From contig VZRR01012891.1 of assembly GCA_013398015.1 (NCBI GenBank), positions 172,976-236,975 of the forward strand: a stretch of 64,000 nucleotides of DNA. Direction: 5' to 3'. The notes under the pieces were generated by a model. That model did no database searches and was not told the origin of the DNA. It saw nothing but the letters and a program-made list of their open reading frames with translations. Within the stretch, counting starts at the first letter, position 1, and each line of letters starts with the position of its first letter. The stretch comes from Oreocharis arfaki. Its lineage: Eukaryota > Chordata > Aves > Passeriformes > Paramythiidae. Both the position numbers and the translations under genes were made by a program. This document shows, piece by piece, positions 33,501 to 48,500 of the stretch.

Positions 33501-36500
33501 CCTGGAGCCCCTTTAGGCACTGGAAGGTCACAATAAGTTCATCCCTGACCCTTCTCCAGGCTGGAGTATTGGGTAAAATATCCCAGTCCTTACAGCTTCT
33601 CCAGTAATTCACATTATAAATTCAAATTTGAAAATTCAGCCATAATTTCCCCAGTAGAAAAGCTCGGATTCTGCAGGAAACCCTGAAGGCTGCACTGAGG
33701 AAAATACTTTTCCTAACCCAGGATGTTCCCAACCCCTTTGTGCAGGCTGATTCTAATGGATTTAATTGCAGCAGGCTGAGAGCACAACGGGCACTTTAAA
33801 TGCACAACACAAACCTCATTACCTCAAATGATTAAAAGCACAAAAGCCCACAATGAGCTTAATTACAATTATCTAATTTCACACATTAATTATGAGCAGA
33901 AGTATAATAAATCTCCCTGAACTCTTACTGGAGAAGAGAGAAACTGAAAATACTTTCTGGATTATTTTTTAAACCAAAATATACCCAATTCTGGGTGTGG
34001 AAGAGGTGCCAATCCCCCACTAAGGTTTAGCTTAAAAACTGCTGTATTTGTAAGATGCTCAAAGTAGACTTTTATTTTTTATTTGTTTATAATTATTATT
34101 ATTATTGCTGTTGTTATTGATAATGTTGTTGATATAATTTATATTATCTCTACATTCTTAGATGGGAGTTGGGATTCTGAACATAAAACCCAAATTTTAT
34201 TAACTACTATTACCTATTATAGATCCTGATCCCTTGTTGGAGCCTACTTGACTTCAAAAACTAAACAAATAAAGGCAATATAGAAACCTGAGCTCATCCA
34301 TACAAACATTTCACATTTAATATTTGAAATTAATAGAGCTGAGAACCAGGGCAGGAAATACAGTGGAAGCTGATGTTCCAAGAGAGCATAATGGCCACTA
34401 ATTGATTTAAACCCACTTACAGGCCCCTCATTAATTAATACTTTAAAAATCCAGAATATAAACATTTACATCCATCTTTTCAGGAGGAATTTCTCCATGG
34501 AAAGGGGGGTTAAGCACTGGAAGGATGGACCACACCTGGAGGTGTCCAAGGAAGGACTGGACGTGGCACTCAGGGATGGTGACAAGGTGATCTTTGGTCA
34601 GCCAAAGGTTTGACTTGAGGGTCTTGGGGGGACTTTTCCAACCTCAGTAATCCTGGGATTCTATAAGGATGGTGTGTTCTAATGGAGTTATTTCTTAAAT
34701 TACTTCCTAGAAGTGATTTTTCTGTCGTTCCACTCTAACAATTTAAAGTTTATGTGTATTTTAAACAGGAATCTTGACCCCTTGATACTCTGCAGTGGCA
34801 CAAACCAAAGGCAACGTTGTCACTTTGTCACTTTGTTGATTTTTTTGGCTGCTGAGCCCAGTTTTGGGGCCTTGCCATGGCTGCATTTTAATGGTTGTGA
34901 CACCAAAGCTGAAAGTGCTCCTTCTCCCTCCCACCAATCTTTATCTTGTTCTCATGTCAGGTTGAAACCGCCCTGTGATTATGGAGCCAGTGTCATCCCC
35001 TTCCCAAATTATATCCTGTGCCAGGGAAGTGAAGGTGTTTCCAAAGAAATGGAACTGATCCTAATTGCTACCAGTCCCCAGATTTCCCTGGGACTAAATA
35101 AAGCTTCCAGACACTGAAACAAAAAATACAGTAATTTCAGTCAGCAGCTACGTGAGGCTTAAATCAGACAAGTCACAGTTACTGTTCAACTCTGCTTTTA
35201 AATTTTCCTTCACAGATATACACATTTATTTTAATTTCTTACTCTTTTTAATATATAAATTCTTAAAAATTCTTTTTAATATATGAATATGCTTTTATTT
35301 CTTATTCAGTTCAGGGTTTTTTGGTGCTCATGGGAGAAAGCTGCAGCTGAAAATGCAGTTGACATGGTGCCAGTTGTTTTTGGGAAACAGATTCCCAAAC
35401 CCCACTGGAAGAGGCTGGCAGGAGAGCTCCTTGTACAAAGGATATTTGGACAAGCCCTGGCTGCCCCTGGATCCCTGGCAGTGCCCAAGGCCAGGGTGGG
35501 CAGGGCTTGGAGCAGCCTGGGACAGTGGGAGGTGTCCCTGCCCATGGCAGGGGGGGCACTGGGTGGGCTTTGGGGTCCCTCCAACCCAAACCAGTCTGGG
35601 ATTCTGTGATTCCATGAACTTCAGCAAACACTAAAAGTGCTTTTGGAAACAGGAGGCTCCCCAAAACAAACCCTTCCCTGTAATTTCCAGGGTTTGAGGC
35701 CCCAGCAGACCCAGAGGTCCCAGTCAAACAAGATCTGTGTGTTCCTGACAGAATTTTTGGCTGAGTCACTTCCAAACCAGTCTGTGCGTGATTCCACGAT
35801 TCCCTCACGTGTGGCACTGGAGGGGATCAGCCCCTGCCTTCTCGTGCCCTTTGTGAAACTGAAACCCCCCAGGCAGAGCCCCCAGAGTCACCTTGTCCCT
35901 CCAGGAGTCCTCACTCCGCACCTTCTGCCTCAGCGCCTCCTGCAGCTGCTCCGTCCTGCTCTGCTGGGACACCAGCAGCAGCTCCCTAGGAACAGAAACT
36001 CCGTGTCAAGCTGGGCTCTGCCCACCCTCATGGAATTCCACCTCCTTGCAATGGAGTCCTGCTCGTCCTTCCCCTTTTAATTCAGTATTCCACACAATAA
36101 CTCCCAGGAATCCTGCCCGGAGGCAGGGCAGGAACCGCCACTCGCCATCTCCACCGTGCCCTCACTTGCTTCCCGAATTTCATGCTTCAAAGAAAATGTG
36201 GTACTGGATGTGCCACTTCAAATGATATTTCAGTATTTCTCTGATATTTCTCGAGACAAATTTCAAAGAACACAGAGAAACTTAAAATATCCCAACCAGG
36301 AATTGCATTTCATGAAGTTGGAATATTAGGATCACTAAGTGAAAAACTGGAATGAGTTTGGAATGAACACTGAGTGCTTTCTGTTGTTCAAGGTACTGTT
36401 TGTTATGTGGGGCTTGTAGGGCAAGGCTCCTGCAGAGGTTTTTTTCCTGTAAGTGATGTTGTTAACAACCTGTCCACCACAAAAATGCCCTCAGTATTCC

Positions 36501-39500
36501 CTCAGCCAGGGCCTTGGACAGCATCTGCTGCTTGGGGAGGTGTGAGAGCAACTTCCCAGCAGCTCAGTCTGGCTCTGGAGGGTCTCACTACGAACAAAGC
36601 TGCCATTGTCCCAGGAATTGCTTCTGAGGTGTGGAAAATAAAGCACTGGGTTGCTGAGGGCTGTTTTCCCTGGAATGGGATCGGGTTTGAGTGCCTTTGC
36701 TTTGGACTCACCAACCTGAATCCACATTTTTTTAATTACCTGCAGGAGAATCTCCATATCCCGTTTTACTCCTGACAACCACAGGCTTCTTTTCAGCATT
36801 TAAAAGTGCCAGGAGGCACCAATTGTTTTGTACTTCAGGGGTTTGAATATTCCCTGCACCTTTAGCACAAAGAGCAGCTGAACAGCTGCAAAAATGGGGG
36901 TTTGGGGCTCAGATCAAACTCTAGCTGCAGCCTTGCAGTCCAAGCAGAACTTTTCTACTCCTATTTTTTAATTTTTTATTAAAAATTTAATTAATTTTTA
37001 ATTTTTAAATTTTTTTTTTCTTTTTTTCGTCTTCCATTCAAGTTTTGTCTATCCTGTAACAATTTAAAAAACCTCATCCAATGACCTCCAAAACCTCCAC
37101 AACCTTCAGGAGAGCCTGGGTCCAGCTCAGCTCCCTTTACCTCTCCTGTTTCAGCATCAGCAGCTCCTGCTCTGTTTGGCTCAGGAGAGCTTTCAGGGTT
37201 TCCAGCTCACTCTCTGATCTCCCAGCTCTTCTTTTCAGATCTTCTTCTTTCCTTTCTTTCTCGGCCACTTCCTCCTGTAAATGTTTGCAGACTTGTTGGC
37301 AAATGAGAAGGGATTCCTCCTTGTCCTTCAGCTCCTTTGTAAGTCTACAGATGAAATAAAGAAGTAGCAGCATTGTAGTTACTATATTCTTATTTATAGA
37401 CAGAAATAATAGTGCCTGGAAAAAAAACCATCAAAACCCCACATATTCATCATGAACTAAAACCTAGATGTTTGAAAGAAAAAATTCTAAAAATATTGCA
37501 TAAAAACGCATTAAAATCATAAAATTTTTGCTCTCACTGCTCAAAAATACATATTATGAAATATCATTTCAGCACTTACCTGGACTCAGTAATTCCATTT
37601 TCATATTTGATCTTTTTCAGTTCGTTTTGACAGACATCAAGTTCTGTTGACTTCACCCTAAAAAAAATTGGGGAAAAAAAAGGGCATTATCCAAAGAAAT
37701 GAGCCCTTACTCCTGCATCACTTTTGGTGTATTTTCTACCTTGCATTTTCCATTTCAGGTGAAAGGCCACGAACAGAAAGTTCTGTCAGCTCTAGCAAGG
37801 TTGGTAATAATTGGAAGTTGCACTTCCAGTGTCATCTCAGCCTGACCTGGATCACAACTGTTGCAAACAAGAAGTGAGATCTTGCAACACTGATGACAGT
37901 TCTGAGTAATAAATGAATAAAGTGGAACAAATCCCAATTCTGTAGGTAAAAGGGCTGGAAACTTTGTAGGTTTTGTGTCATTATGTCACCATTGCACCAA
38001 TTAATAACCATGGTTAAGCTTCATATTTACATTTAAACAGATATAGAACATGTTGGTTTATTAAATTGTGCCCGTATTACACTGAAATGTTAATTCACAC
38101 TTGGAAAGCCCTCAGTGTTTACTCAACTATGTTCATGACATCTTTGTTTCCCACTCAATCCTTACATTATCACTGAAATACTTTGTTGCTAAGCATCCCA
38201 AATATTTGCAACTCGGGCATGGTCAGACCCCCTGAACAAAGGAACTGAAAGCAGAAAGTGCAGAGCAGCACAGCACGAATCCTGTGCTTCAGTTTCAGGG
38301 AAATGGGGAAAGAGTGATGCTGTGAGCCTGGCAGTGCCAGTTCCTGACTCCTGAGCTTCACCTCTGGAGCAGGGCCTGTGCCTTCCCAGCTTCCTGTGTC
38401 ACCCTCCCTCTGAATTCTCCTGGAGGTGATGTCTCCAGGCTGCTCCAGCACCCACGGAGGTTTTCAGCACTTGGCTGTAGAATCTGGAATGTTTGGGTGC
38501 TGTTGGGGTGTCAGGCTCCAGCTGTGGGAGTGTTCTGAGTGGCTGTGGAGTGCTCTGGAAATGTGAGATCCTGGAATGGTTTGGGTTGAAAGGGACCCTA
38601 AAGCCCATCTTGTTCCACCCACACCTCCCACTATCCCAGGTGGTTTCAAGCCCCGTCCAACCTGGCCTGGGACACTGCCAGGGATCCAGGGGCAGCCACA
38701 AAGTCCCTGGAAAACTTGTGCCAGGCCTCCCCACCCTCCCAGGGAACAATTCCTTCCCAATACCCCACCTAACCCTGCCCTCTGGCAGTGGGAAGCCCCG
38801 ACCCCTTGCTCTATCACTACACACCACTTCCCACACACATTTCTAGTCCTGAAGTTATGTGGATGTCCCAAAATGCATCCTACACCTGGGTGTTAGGTGA
38901 GGCACTGGATCAGGCTCGTTTTCCCTCCTCTGCAGTTCCATTAATCCCAGCTGGAGGAAGGAAGCCCTGCTCCCAGAGCCAGGCTGGCTCAGGCAGGTGC
39001 TCAGAAATAATAATGTGAAGATAAAACAGTTCCTCTGCTGGTCAAAACCTTCTCAGATCATTGTGACAAGCAGCACTTGCTGGGGAAAAAAAAAAAAGGT
39101 GGTTTCTGTGCTTTATGTGCAGTGGGAAGCAATCAAGGAATGGGAATCTTACAGTAACAGCTTCTTGTAGTGGTCCATCTCTGCTGTCACCTTCTGCAGC
39201 TGCAGGCCAGCTGTCTCCACCTGATTCGTTAAATCTGAAAGCAAAAACACGAGGTTGTGTCTCTGTTTATACTAAATTAATTCACTTTGGTGGTTTGTTT
39301 CCAGGTCAGACCTGCAGCTCCTCGCTCCCACCTCAGGCAGGGCAGTGCACACGAGCAGAGCGGCTTTACAGCAAAAAGCTGGGTTTTGTTTGTGTGTTTG
39401 GGGTTTTTTATCCCACCAGAAAACATCAAATTCAACTACATTGACACGTGAAATGCTTTAAATCACACTGTTTGTACATAAAGCTGAGAGCAAACACAGG

Positions 39501-42500
39501 CAGGAAGGTGGACCCAGAACTCACCTGGAATTTACTTCACCTGAAACCTTGGCACTAATGCAGGGCTGTTATGTGCTTCTGCAAATGTCATCTTTCAGAA
39601 CACACCCTCACCTCCAATCAGACACTGCCTTTTTCCCAGTACACAGCCCAGTTTTTTTAGTTTAATTCTCTCATCTGGTTTTGTGTGCCTTAATATCACC
39701 CTTTTCTATGTTTTTTAAATCCTAAGAACAGCCATCACTTGAAGATGTGAAGCCCTATAAACGGAAACAACAGCACATGGCTTAATCTGATTTTCATCTC
39801 CATGAACACATCACAGAATCATGGAATGGGTTGGGTTGGGAGGGACCTTAAAGCTCATCCAGTCCCAACCCCCTTCCACTATCCCAGGTTGCTCCAAGCC
39901 CCATCCAGCCTGGCCTGGAACACTTCAGGATGAGGCAGCCACAGCAACTTGGGCATCTCTAAATATGCTCATGAACAAGAGCTGCCTTTCCAGAAAGCCT
40001 GAGAATGACTTGAAATCAAAGTTTCTACCAAAAAGGCAGCACCATGAGCTACATGGAAAAAAATCCAATGACAAATCATGGCAACAGATTTAAAGTGAAA
40101 GAAAAACCAAGATTTTTCCTCAGAATGCAACAGCAAACGAAGTGAGGTGATCTTGTGTCTGAAGGGAACAGCTCTCAAGACAGCCCTTCAGAGTTCTCTG
40201 ATGTATCCTCTCAGAAGCCAAATCTGTCATTCCTGTTCTTAAATCTATCATTTCACCACAATTCCCTGAATTTCTGTAACTTTTCCCACATGTCTCTTTC
40301 AGCCATTTCTAGCAATGATGATGGATGATCCCAGCGTGGGATCTCCTGCCAGCCACACCTTATCTTGGTAAATCCTACAACTGGAAGAGCCCTCTCTTTC
40401 CAGTGAAGGGGAGAGGAAAGTTGGCCATTAGACTACAACAACAAAAAAAATCAAGGAGAGAATTCTACAGGGTAAAACACACAGGACCTGTCAGACCCAT
40501 CCCCAAGCTATCAGCACTTATAAACAGCTTTTTGAGGAGAAAGGCACAATTTCCTTGGACTTGACTAAACTCCTGCAAAAATCATGGAAGTTAATTGTAG
40601 AAGCACCTTCTCCACCACCTGCCATGGGTGCCCAAACCAACCAAACCCATTTTTGTGTGATACACCCGTGGTACCAAGCCCTCAGGTGCTGTGGTGTCAC
40701 TGCCAGCCATGGAAGGCGGACCGAGGCGAGCAGAGCTCCAAGCTGTGACAATTGGTGGCACCTTCCCTTGTCTCTGAGCCACAACTGGTGGCCAAGCACC
40801 CTCTGGACACATCAGGCCACCTGCAGTCCCTTCTGGTCCCTTCACTGGGCACTCCTCAGCAATGCATTGTCCTGCACACTTTCCCCAAGCTAAAGAATCC
40901 AACTTTCGTTTCCTGCCGTTCATCCTGGTGTTCCCCGTAGGAATTCCTACAGAAAAGGGAGAAGCTTTGGCTTCAGCTGCCAAGCAGATGTGAGGCACAA
41001 CACTGGGAACCAGCCAACCCTGACAGCAGGAACGTGACTCTGTGAAAAGAGATTAAGCCCAGATTAGTGTGGATGGACACCAGAAAGAGCAGAACCCTCT
41101 GCCCATCCTCGCGTGGAGAAGATTTTCCCAAACAGCTCTTTCTGACCTTTTCTGAATTGTTATTTGAAAAGATCTCTGCCAATAATTAATAACTGTGGCA
41201 TTTTTTTCCTTCTTCCTTGATGTGGGAGTATGGACACAAGCTCTAGAATAAAGGAGAAGGAGAGGGATGATGCCTGGTTTGGTTCTGTACTTTGGGTGGT
41301 CTCTTTCAACGCTGTTTCCTCTTTCACTCAATTTGTTTTCAGAAGTTTTCATGCTCACTGAGCATGGACAGGAGTTTTTCATGAGGGAATAGATGGATTT
41401 AATTATACAAATGGTTTCTGCAAGCCTTCTCTATAGAGAATTCCCACCAAGGTCAATGGGAGCTGGTGAGCAGAAAGTCCCACACCCATGGAGGCAGATT
41501 TCAAGGAAAAACACAGTAAAAATGAGCAAACTAATAAGGAGAATGGTAATACAAATGGAAAGCTGTGCTGAAAACTCGCTGAACAGAGGAAAATGTATTC
41601 AAATGCTTATGTAAAAATGTTCTCTGGTAATGAAAATAAAGCCTGTTGCAACACATGCAAAGCCAACAGAAAGAACTCACACTTCGTAATGCTGACACCG
41701 GGCTCAATGCTGCAAGAACAATCACTTCTTAAAGTCTCATCAGGCCAAATCCACCTCAGTTTCACTCATGTTTAATTTTACCTATTTTTGTGACTCAGAA
41801 TAGCTCTCACCACAGTCAGAAACCTTCCAGTAACCTTTCAGTGAGCCCATGCTGTGACAAGGACAGAGACTGAGGGGCACAGCCCGAATGGGCACAAGGA
41901 CCTGATGAACCACAGAAACAGAACAAAGCTGGGCACTGTTTCCTCTTCCCTGGCTGATTTGCCATCACTGCAGCCCCTGGTGTGTGCAAAACACCCAGGA
42001 GAGCCTGCCCAGAGCTGGCTTTCAGGAATTTAACCACGCAGTTTGCATCCAAGGGCACAGTGCCCCAGCTCCTGCTTGGAAACAGCAACAACGGGTAAAG
42101 TTTTCAGTGCAAAATAAAAATAATAAGCAGCACATTGGGTAAGCAGCCACTCTGGAAGCCATCAGCTCCACAGCTAATTCCTAACAGATTCCCAGTGAGA
42201 TCAGATCAGAGGCACACGTGGTAGAGCTGTGTAATTTTCTGCTTTTCCTGCAAAACCAACAAAATCCAATCCAGTATAATTTCTGACAATCTGGGAGTAA
42301 TCTAAATAAAAGCTCAATGTTTTATACATGTGCACAAAAAGGAAGATTATTTTCCTGCAGTTAAGACTTTATGGGAAGGTTCATAAGCACAGCTCAAACA
42401 GATCATGGAATCCCAGAATGGTTTGGGTTGGGAGAGACCTGAAACCCCATCCCATCCCATCCCATCCCATCCCATCCCATCCCACTCCCTGCCATGGGCA

Positions 42501-45500
42501 GGGACACCTCCCACTGTCCCAGGCTGCTCNCTGCCCTCTGGCACTGGGAAGCCATTCCCTGTGTCCTGTCCCTCCATCCCTTGTCCAGAGCCCCTCTCCA
42601 TGTTTCCTGGAGCTCCTTCCAGCACTGAAGGCCACAGTTAGGTCACCCTGAAGCTTCTCTCCTCCAGGCTGAACAATCCCAATTATCTCAGCCTCTCCTC
42701 ACAGCAGAGGTGTCCTTCTCTCTCCAGACCCTCCTCTGGATTCACTCCAGCAGCTCCCTGTCCTTCCCCTGCTGGGGATCCCAGATTTGCCACTGAGGAC
42801 GCACAGACCCCGTCAGTCCCTCAGCCCCCTGTGCCTCAGCAGCTGCTGGGAAACTGCACAGCACAAACCTCTTCTGTGTCACTGAGTCTCTGGGCTAAAA
42901 CCACTGGGCCTGCCCCAAATAAATGCAGGGCTGCAAACTCCCCCTGCCCCCAAGATCACAAATAAATGCAGGGCTGCAAACTCCCCCTGCCCCCAAGACC
43001 ACAAATAAATGCAGGGCTGCAAACCCCACCTGCCCCCAAGATCACAAATAAACGCAGGGCTGCAAACCCCACCTGCTCTTAGGGTCAGCAGTGCAGCCTG
43101 TCCCTCACTGCCTGGCTGGGCACTGCAAACAAGAGATCTGCTGGCTCCAGCCACGTCCCTGCAGCCCGCAGGGAGCGGCACAGGGAGCAGTTTCATTTTC
43201 CCTTTACGGTTTGGGGGAAGCTGGCAGGGTTTGGAGTGAGCAGGAGCAGCTGTGAGTCACATCTGGGGCTCTGCCAGCAGGGCAGGCCCAGGGCTACAAG
43301 TGCTGCCCCCAGCCCTGACCCCACAGCCCCCACTGCTCCGGGACAGCAGCAAACTCACAGATGGAAACGTGTTTTATTTCATCAGGCTTTATGAAATCCT
43401 CATCCCAAATCAGGCATGGATTCACTTGGAGTGGCTGGAAGGGACCCCTGGGGTGCAAAGCTGATCCTGCTGCCCAAAGCAGACTGGGTTACCTGAGGTT
43501 TAATCCAGCCCCAAGGCTGCAGGGGCCCAGCTCTCCAACACTGCACCAACCTCTGCTGAAAACCTCTTCCCAATGGCACAGCATCCCAGACTGGTTTGGG
43601 TTGGAAGGGACCCTAAAGCCCATCAGTGCCATCCCAGGGACACCTTCCACTATCCCAGGCTGCTCCAAATCCCGTCCAGCCTGGCCTTGGGCACTGCCAG
43701 GGATCCAGGGACAGGCACAGCTTGAGGCCCAAAGCCATCTGCCATCTCCCAGGAGGGCTTGGATCCTCCACCTGCCTCTTCCCTCCAGGCACTCCCAGAC
43801 CTTTGGGTCCTCTCAGCCATCAGGGACCAGCCTGGAAAATACTGGGAGCTCAAACCTGGAAGATGGTCAAGGCATTGGAATAGAGAGCTCCCAGATCCCT
43901 GGCCAAGGCAGACTGGAACCCAGCCCCTCTTGCTGGATTTCTCTGGTATTCTGGGAAACAGGAGGTTGCAGCAATTATTTAAAACCTACTAAATAACTAC
44001 CCCTTGTATGGGCCCTGAATTTGGCCAATGGGCTGTGTCAAAAGGGGCAAAAATATTTCATTTTTCTCAGAACATTAATGCCAGCCCAAATTCAGATGTA
44101 CACTTAACACAGATAGTTTCCAGTACATTTATTTAAAGAGCATGGCAGACAATCTGTGAGAAATATGAAATACATCCATGAATAATTACTGTGTCAGAGC
44201 AGGAAAACATGGCCTCACCACGTGCTTCTAAGGAGACCAGAGAAATGAGGCAACACCCCAAGCCCCTGCACAGAACAGAACTAATTATTTGTATTTATAA
44301 TATTTCATGTACTGTGTTCTCTAAGATAATTTTTTTTTTTTGTCTGCACAAGGAAGTCCTTCTTTTAATTTGTGACTCACAAAGGTCTGGAAGGAGCCCA
44401 TGGATGGACTCCAGATTTACATCCTTTCTGGAGACCTCACCAGTGCCATCAGGAAGTGTCCAAATCACTAAAAGCTGCCAGGAACTGAGGGGATGTGCCA
44501 GGAAAGGAGTGACTGGGGCTTATCTCCCCCAGCATATGTTGCTGACCACTGCCAGACTGGGCTTTCTGGCCCTCTGATCAATTCTTTCACTTCCATACAG
44601 AAAACCAGCAGAGAAAAAGCAGAAAAAGGGACCAGATTCTAGTTTTGAGTGGCACAAATCAAGGGCAGCCTCGGTGCCCTCAAAAGAATAAACCAACAAC
44701 TGCAACCATGACAATCTCCAAGACCTTAAAAAATCTTTAAATAGGGAAAGAATGTTATCTTGGCAAAGCCTGCTCCCCTCCCAGTCCCCCAGTGACACAT
44801 TACAAGCACTCCTGCACTCAGAAGGATTGGATTTGCTCATCCATGGCCAGAGTTCACACTTCAGCATCAAAGGATTGGGTCTAAAGCCTGACTTTTCTGT
44901 CTGTATTCCTGCCTTTCTGAAGCCAAGCTAATAGGGGTATGTCAAAATTCCTACAGACCTGCTTCTCCTACACATTAAAATTGGTTTGAAAAACTGTCCT
45001 TACTTACTGGCTGGGAAAACTGAACAGGAAAAAAATGGAGAATCTGACCTTAATTTTCCTTGGAGACAACTTCTTACCCTCAGTGTTTAGGCCAAGCAGA
45101 CAAAACAAAATACAACAAAGACACATCCTTTAACATAGAATTATGGTTTGGGTTGGAAGGGACCCCAAATCCCCCCCAGTGCCACCCCTGCCATGGCAGG
45201 GACCCCTCCCACTGTCCCAGGCTGCTCCAAGCCCCAGTGTCCAGCCTGGCCTTGGGCACTGCCAGGGATCCAGGGGCAGCCACAGCTGCTCTGGGCACCC
45301 TGTGCCAGGGCCTGCCCACCCTCACAGCCAGGAATTCCTTCCCAATATCCCATCCAGCCCTGCCCTCTGGCAGTGGAAGCCATTCCCTATGTCCTGTCCC
45401 TCTATCCCTTGTCCCCAGTCCCCCTCCAGCTCTCCTGGAGCCCCTTTAGGCCCTGGAATCCTTCCCTTCTCCCAGCCTGGCTCCACAGGAGAACCTGGCT

Positions 45501-48500
45501 TTCTGCTTTTCCTTTTCCTGCACACTTTTGTGGCCCTTCTCTAAGCCACACTCCAAAGCAGCCTGACCCCAACCCCTCGTGGCAGGGAACTGGGACTGTT
45601 TTCCATGTACTCCTCTTTGCACTCAGGCTGCTGAAAGGCGCTAATGAGCCATTGCCTCGTCGCACTCCACTCCAGCAGCAGCCCTGCATTCCCCAGCTCT
45701 CACCCTTCCAAGCCTTCCCACCGCAGCTGGAATTCATAAAAAAAATACATTTCAACAGCACTTGTAGCATGAAGAGGGGCTGTTTGAACTGCAGCCTACC
45801 CAAAACTGCAGGAAACGATTCCCCCTTTGCATTTTCAAAGCTCTTCAAAGTGCTCTTTAAAGTGCCATTAGAGACACTTCAGGAGATGAAAACACCTCCT
45901 TTCCATGAGGAGTGCAAACACTCCCCTCTCCAGCTCCCCGGCTCCCCCAGCTGCCTGCAGTTTCCCATCATCTCCCATTAGCCTCACTACGGCAGCAGAC
46001 CACGACGTTTCTATTCAGGAGCTGAAGCAGCCTATGGAGCAGGAGCAGCAAAAGACTGGAAATTCAGATTTCGTGAGCATCACCAGCAATTTCAACCCAC
46101 CCAGAGCAAGGCCAGAGCTGCCACGGTCTAAAGAAAAACCACAAGGGTTTAGGGAAGAAAAAAAAAGATTCCTTGTGGTTAACTAAAGGATTTGGCTGGT
46201 AATAAAATGAAAGCAGAAATCTTTTAGGAGCCTGAGCTACTGCAGCCCTGCTGCTCCCAGCATTAAGAACAGACACATTATCACCATCATTGATTTTTAA
46301 TCTGGGGAGTCTGTTTGATTAGACAATTATCCAGCAGACCTTACCCTGTGTTGAGCATTTGTCCAGACCTGTCAGCTCCCTCTAACCGGGTGATGCTCCA
46401 TGAGGCTGAAAAGTGGCTTGAACCCAGCCAATCAAACTGATCCCACAAATCCCCTGCAAAGGGAACCTTCAGGGAGTCACGACAAGCACGAGAACAAAAA
46501 GCATCAGGAGAAGCAACTGCTTGGTTCCTGCTCTTGCAAACGCCTGCTACGATGTGAAATAATCCCAACTTTACAATTCTGTGAGTAATATGCAACAGAA
46601 GAATCCTCAAAGTATTGGTTGCAGAAAGGAAAATCCTTTCAAGACACAGAAATCCTGGTAGTATTAACTATTTCTGGAGTGTCAAACTATTTCAGCACCA
46701 AAGAGGGACGTTGGAGTAGTTTGTGGGAGGGAAAAAAGCACAATAAAGCAAACCCCCAAGCTCCTCCCAAAGCATGGACACTGCATGTGGCTGATTTCCT
46801 ACACCCTGACTTTGCACAGTGCAAATCCACTCCCTGGAACTGATTTCCAGGAAGATGTTTGTTCCCACTCATTTATTTTAATACAACGGCAAATTCATTT
46901 CATATTTAATGCTTGTTTCATGAACAAAATCATGTTTGTTATTTCAGAGAGAACCACTTTCATCAGCAGTGCATTAAGTGGGTTTATTGCCCCAAACCAG
47001 CAACGTGTTCCCTAGAGCCAGACCCCTTCAAACCCTCCTGCATTTGTGTTTTACTGATCCATTCAGGAAGGGTAGAATCCAAATGCCTGAGCCAGCAGCT
47101 TTCCTGCCCTGAAACCTCCTTCTGGATACCCACATCAAAGGTTTTACTGCTTCCTAATAACTGATTTATTAGCAAGTGACTGCTACATTTTTATTAACAA
47201 ATTTTAAAATGTCTCACATAAAACATCAACCAGCTTAGATGGTATTTTTACTCATCATTAAGATTTTGCAGGGTCCTAATATTCTGCATGAATTCCATAC
47301 ATGATGTTTTAGCTGTGTTTTCTCCATAAAACCTCTGTTATTTGATATTTCACTGCAAATTTTCAACCTGGGATAGTGGAAGGTGTCCCTGCCCAGAGCA
47401 GGGGGTGGGAATGGATGAGCTTTAAGGCCCAAACCCAAACCATACCAGGATTCTGTGATAATCAGCTGTGATGGGCTGATGCAACATGCCAATTTAGGGA
47501 AGCAAATTCAGGTTTTGAGAAGATCCAGGAGGCCAAAAATATATGCAGCCCCCCCTAAAATATAGAACACATTGAATAATCTTACAAAACCAAAATAAAA
47601 CAGAGACTGCAAAAACTTCTCTTTTAAGTTAAGAACAAGGCAATTCTGCATGGAATGGGGGCAAAGAAAATGAAAGTGTTTGTTTGCCATGTTCATTAAC
47701 AAACCCTGAGCTCACTGTTTGCAGCAACCTCTGGGGTAAACAGAGGGAAAAAGGGAACTTGAGCTAAGGGCAGTTTTCATATCAGCATAAATACAACAGT
47801 ACAACTGATGTCATGCTGCTAACTCATTGCAGTGTGAGGGATCATCTGATGAGATTTTATGTCCACTGCTTCTCATTATTTCTACAAAGACAGAAGATGT
47901 CTTTGCTGGAGCTTTTTGACAGCACCGTTATAAAAATAACCCAATTTTAATATTAATGTGTAAGGTATTATTATATTGTTACAACATAAGGATAAATACT
48001 AGTGCCCATGCTCAGCACCAGGGGTTGGTACCTCGGTGGCTGGGATCTCACGTCCTTTCCTTCACTGAAGGACCAGTGAAGCTCCCCCAGTGTGACCATC
48101 ACAGTGACCCCCTGCTGTCAGAGTGTCCCCACCCTGAGCACAAGGCAGATGGGGATCGCTGTGCCAGCCTGGGCACTCCAAACCCTGCCTGAACAGCACA
48201 GCCCCAAACGTGTTCCCAAGGTCTTAAAATACCTCTGAGCCAGGGCTGTGAGTGCAAGGGAAAAGGGATCCAAGAGACAACCAACATAAATAATCCTTCT
48301 GCAGTGAGTTACTGTCTGCACAGAGCTCCCAGAGTACCACTTCAAGTGCTGTCACTGCTCTCACCCTTTTCAAGAGCATTCTCTGCTTCCTGAGACACCA
48401 TCAAGGGCAGATCATTAGAGAGTCTCCCGTTTAATGACTCCCAGAGAAAAGGGCCTGGCCTGGCCTGCTTTTCAGTCCTGCTCTGAGAGCCAGAAGTCCT

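Noticed and set aside
45138..45470. Open frames of 130-277 codons around the CR1 copies at 33, 45 and 57 kb
   Set aside because: The same peptide shadows recur at every CR1 copy; they come from the repeat and are not genes.
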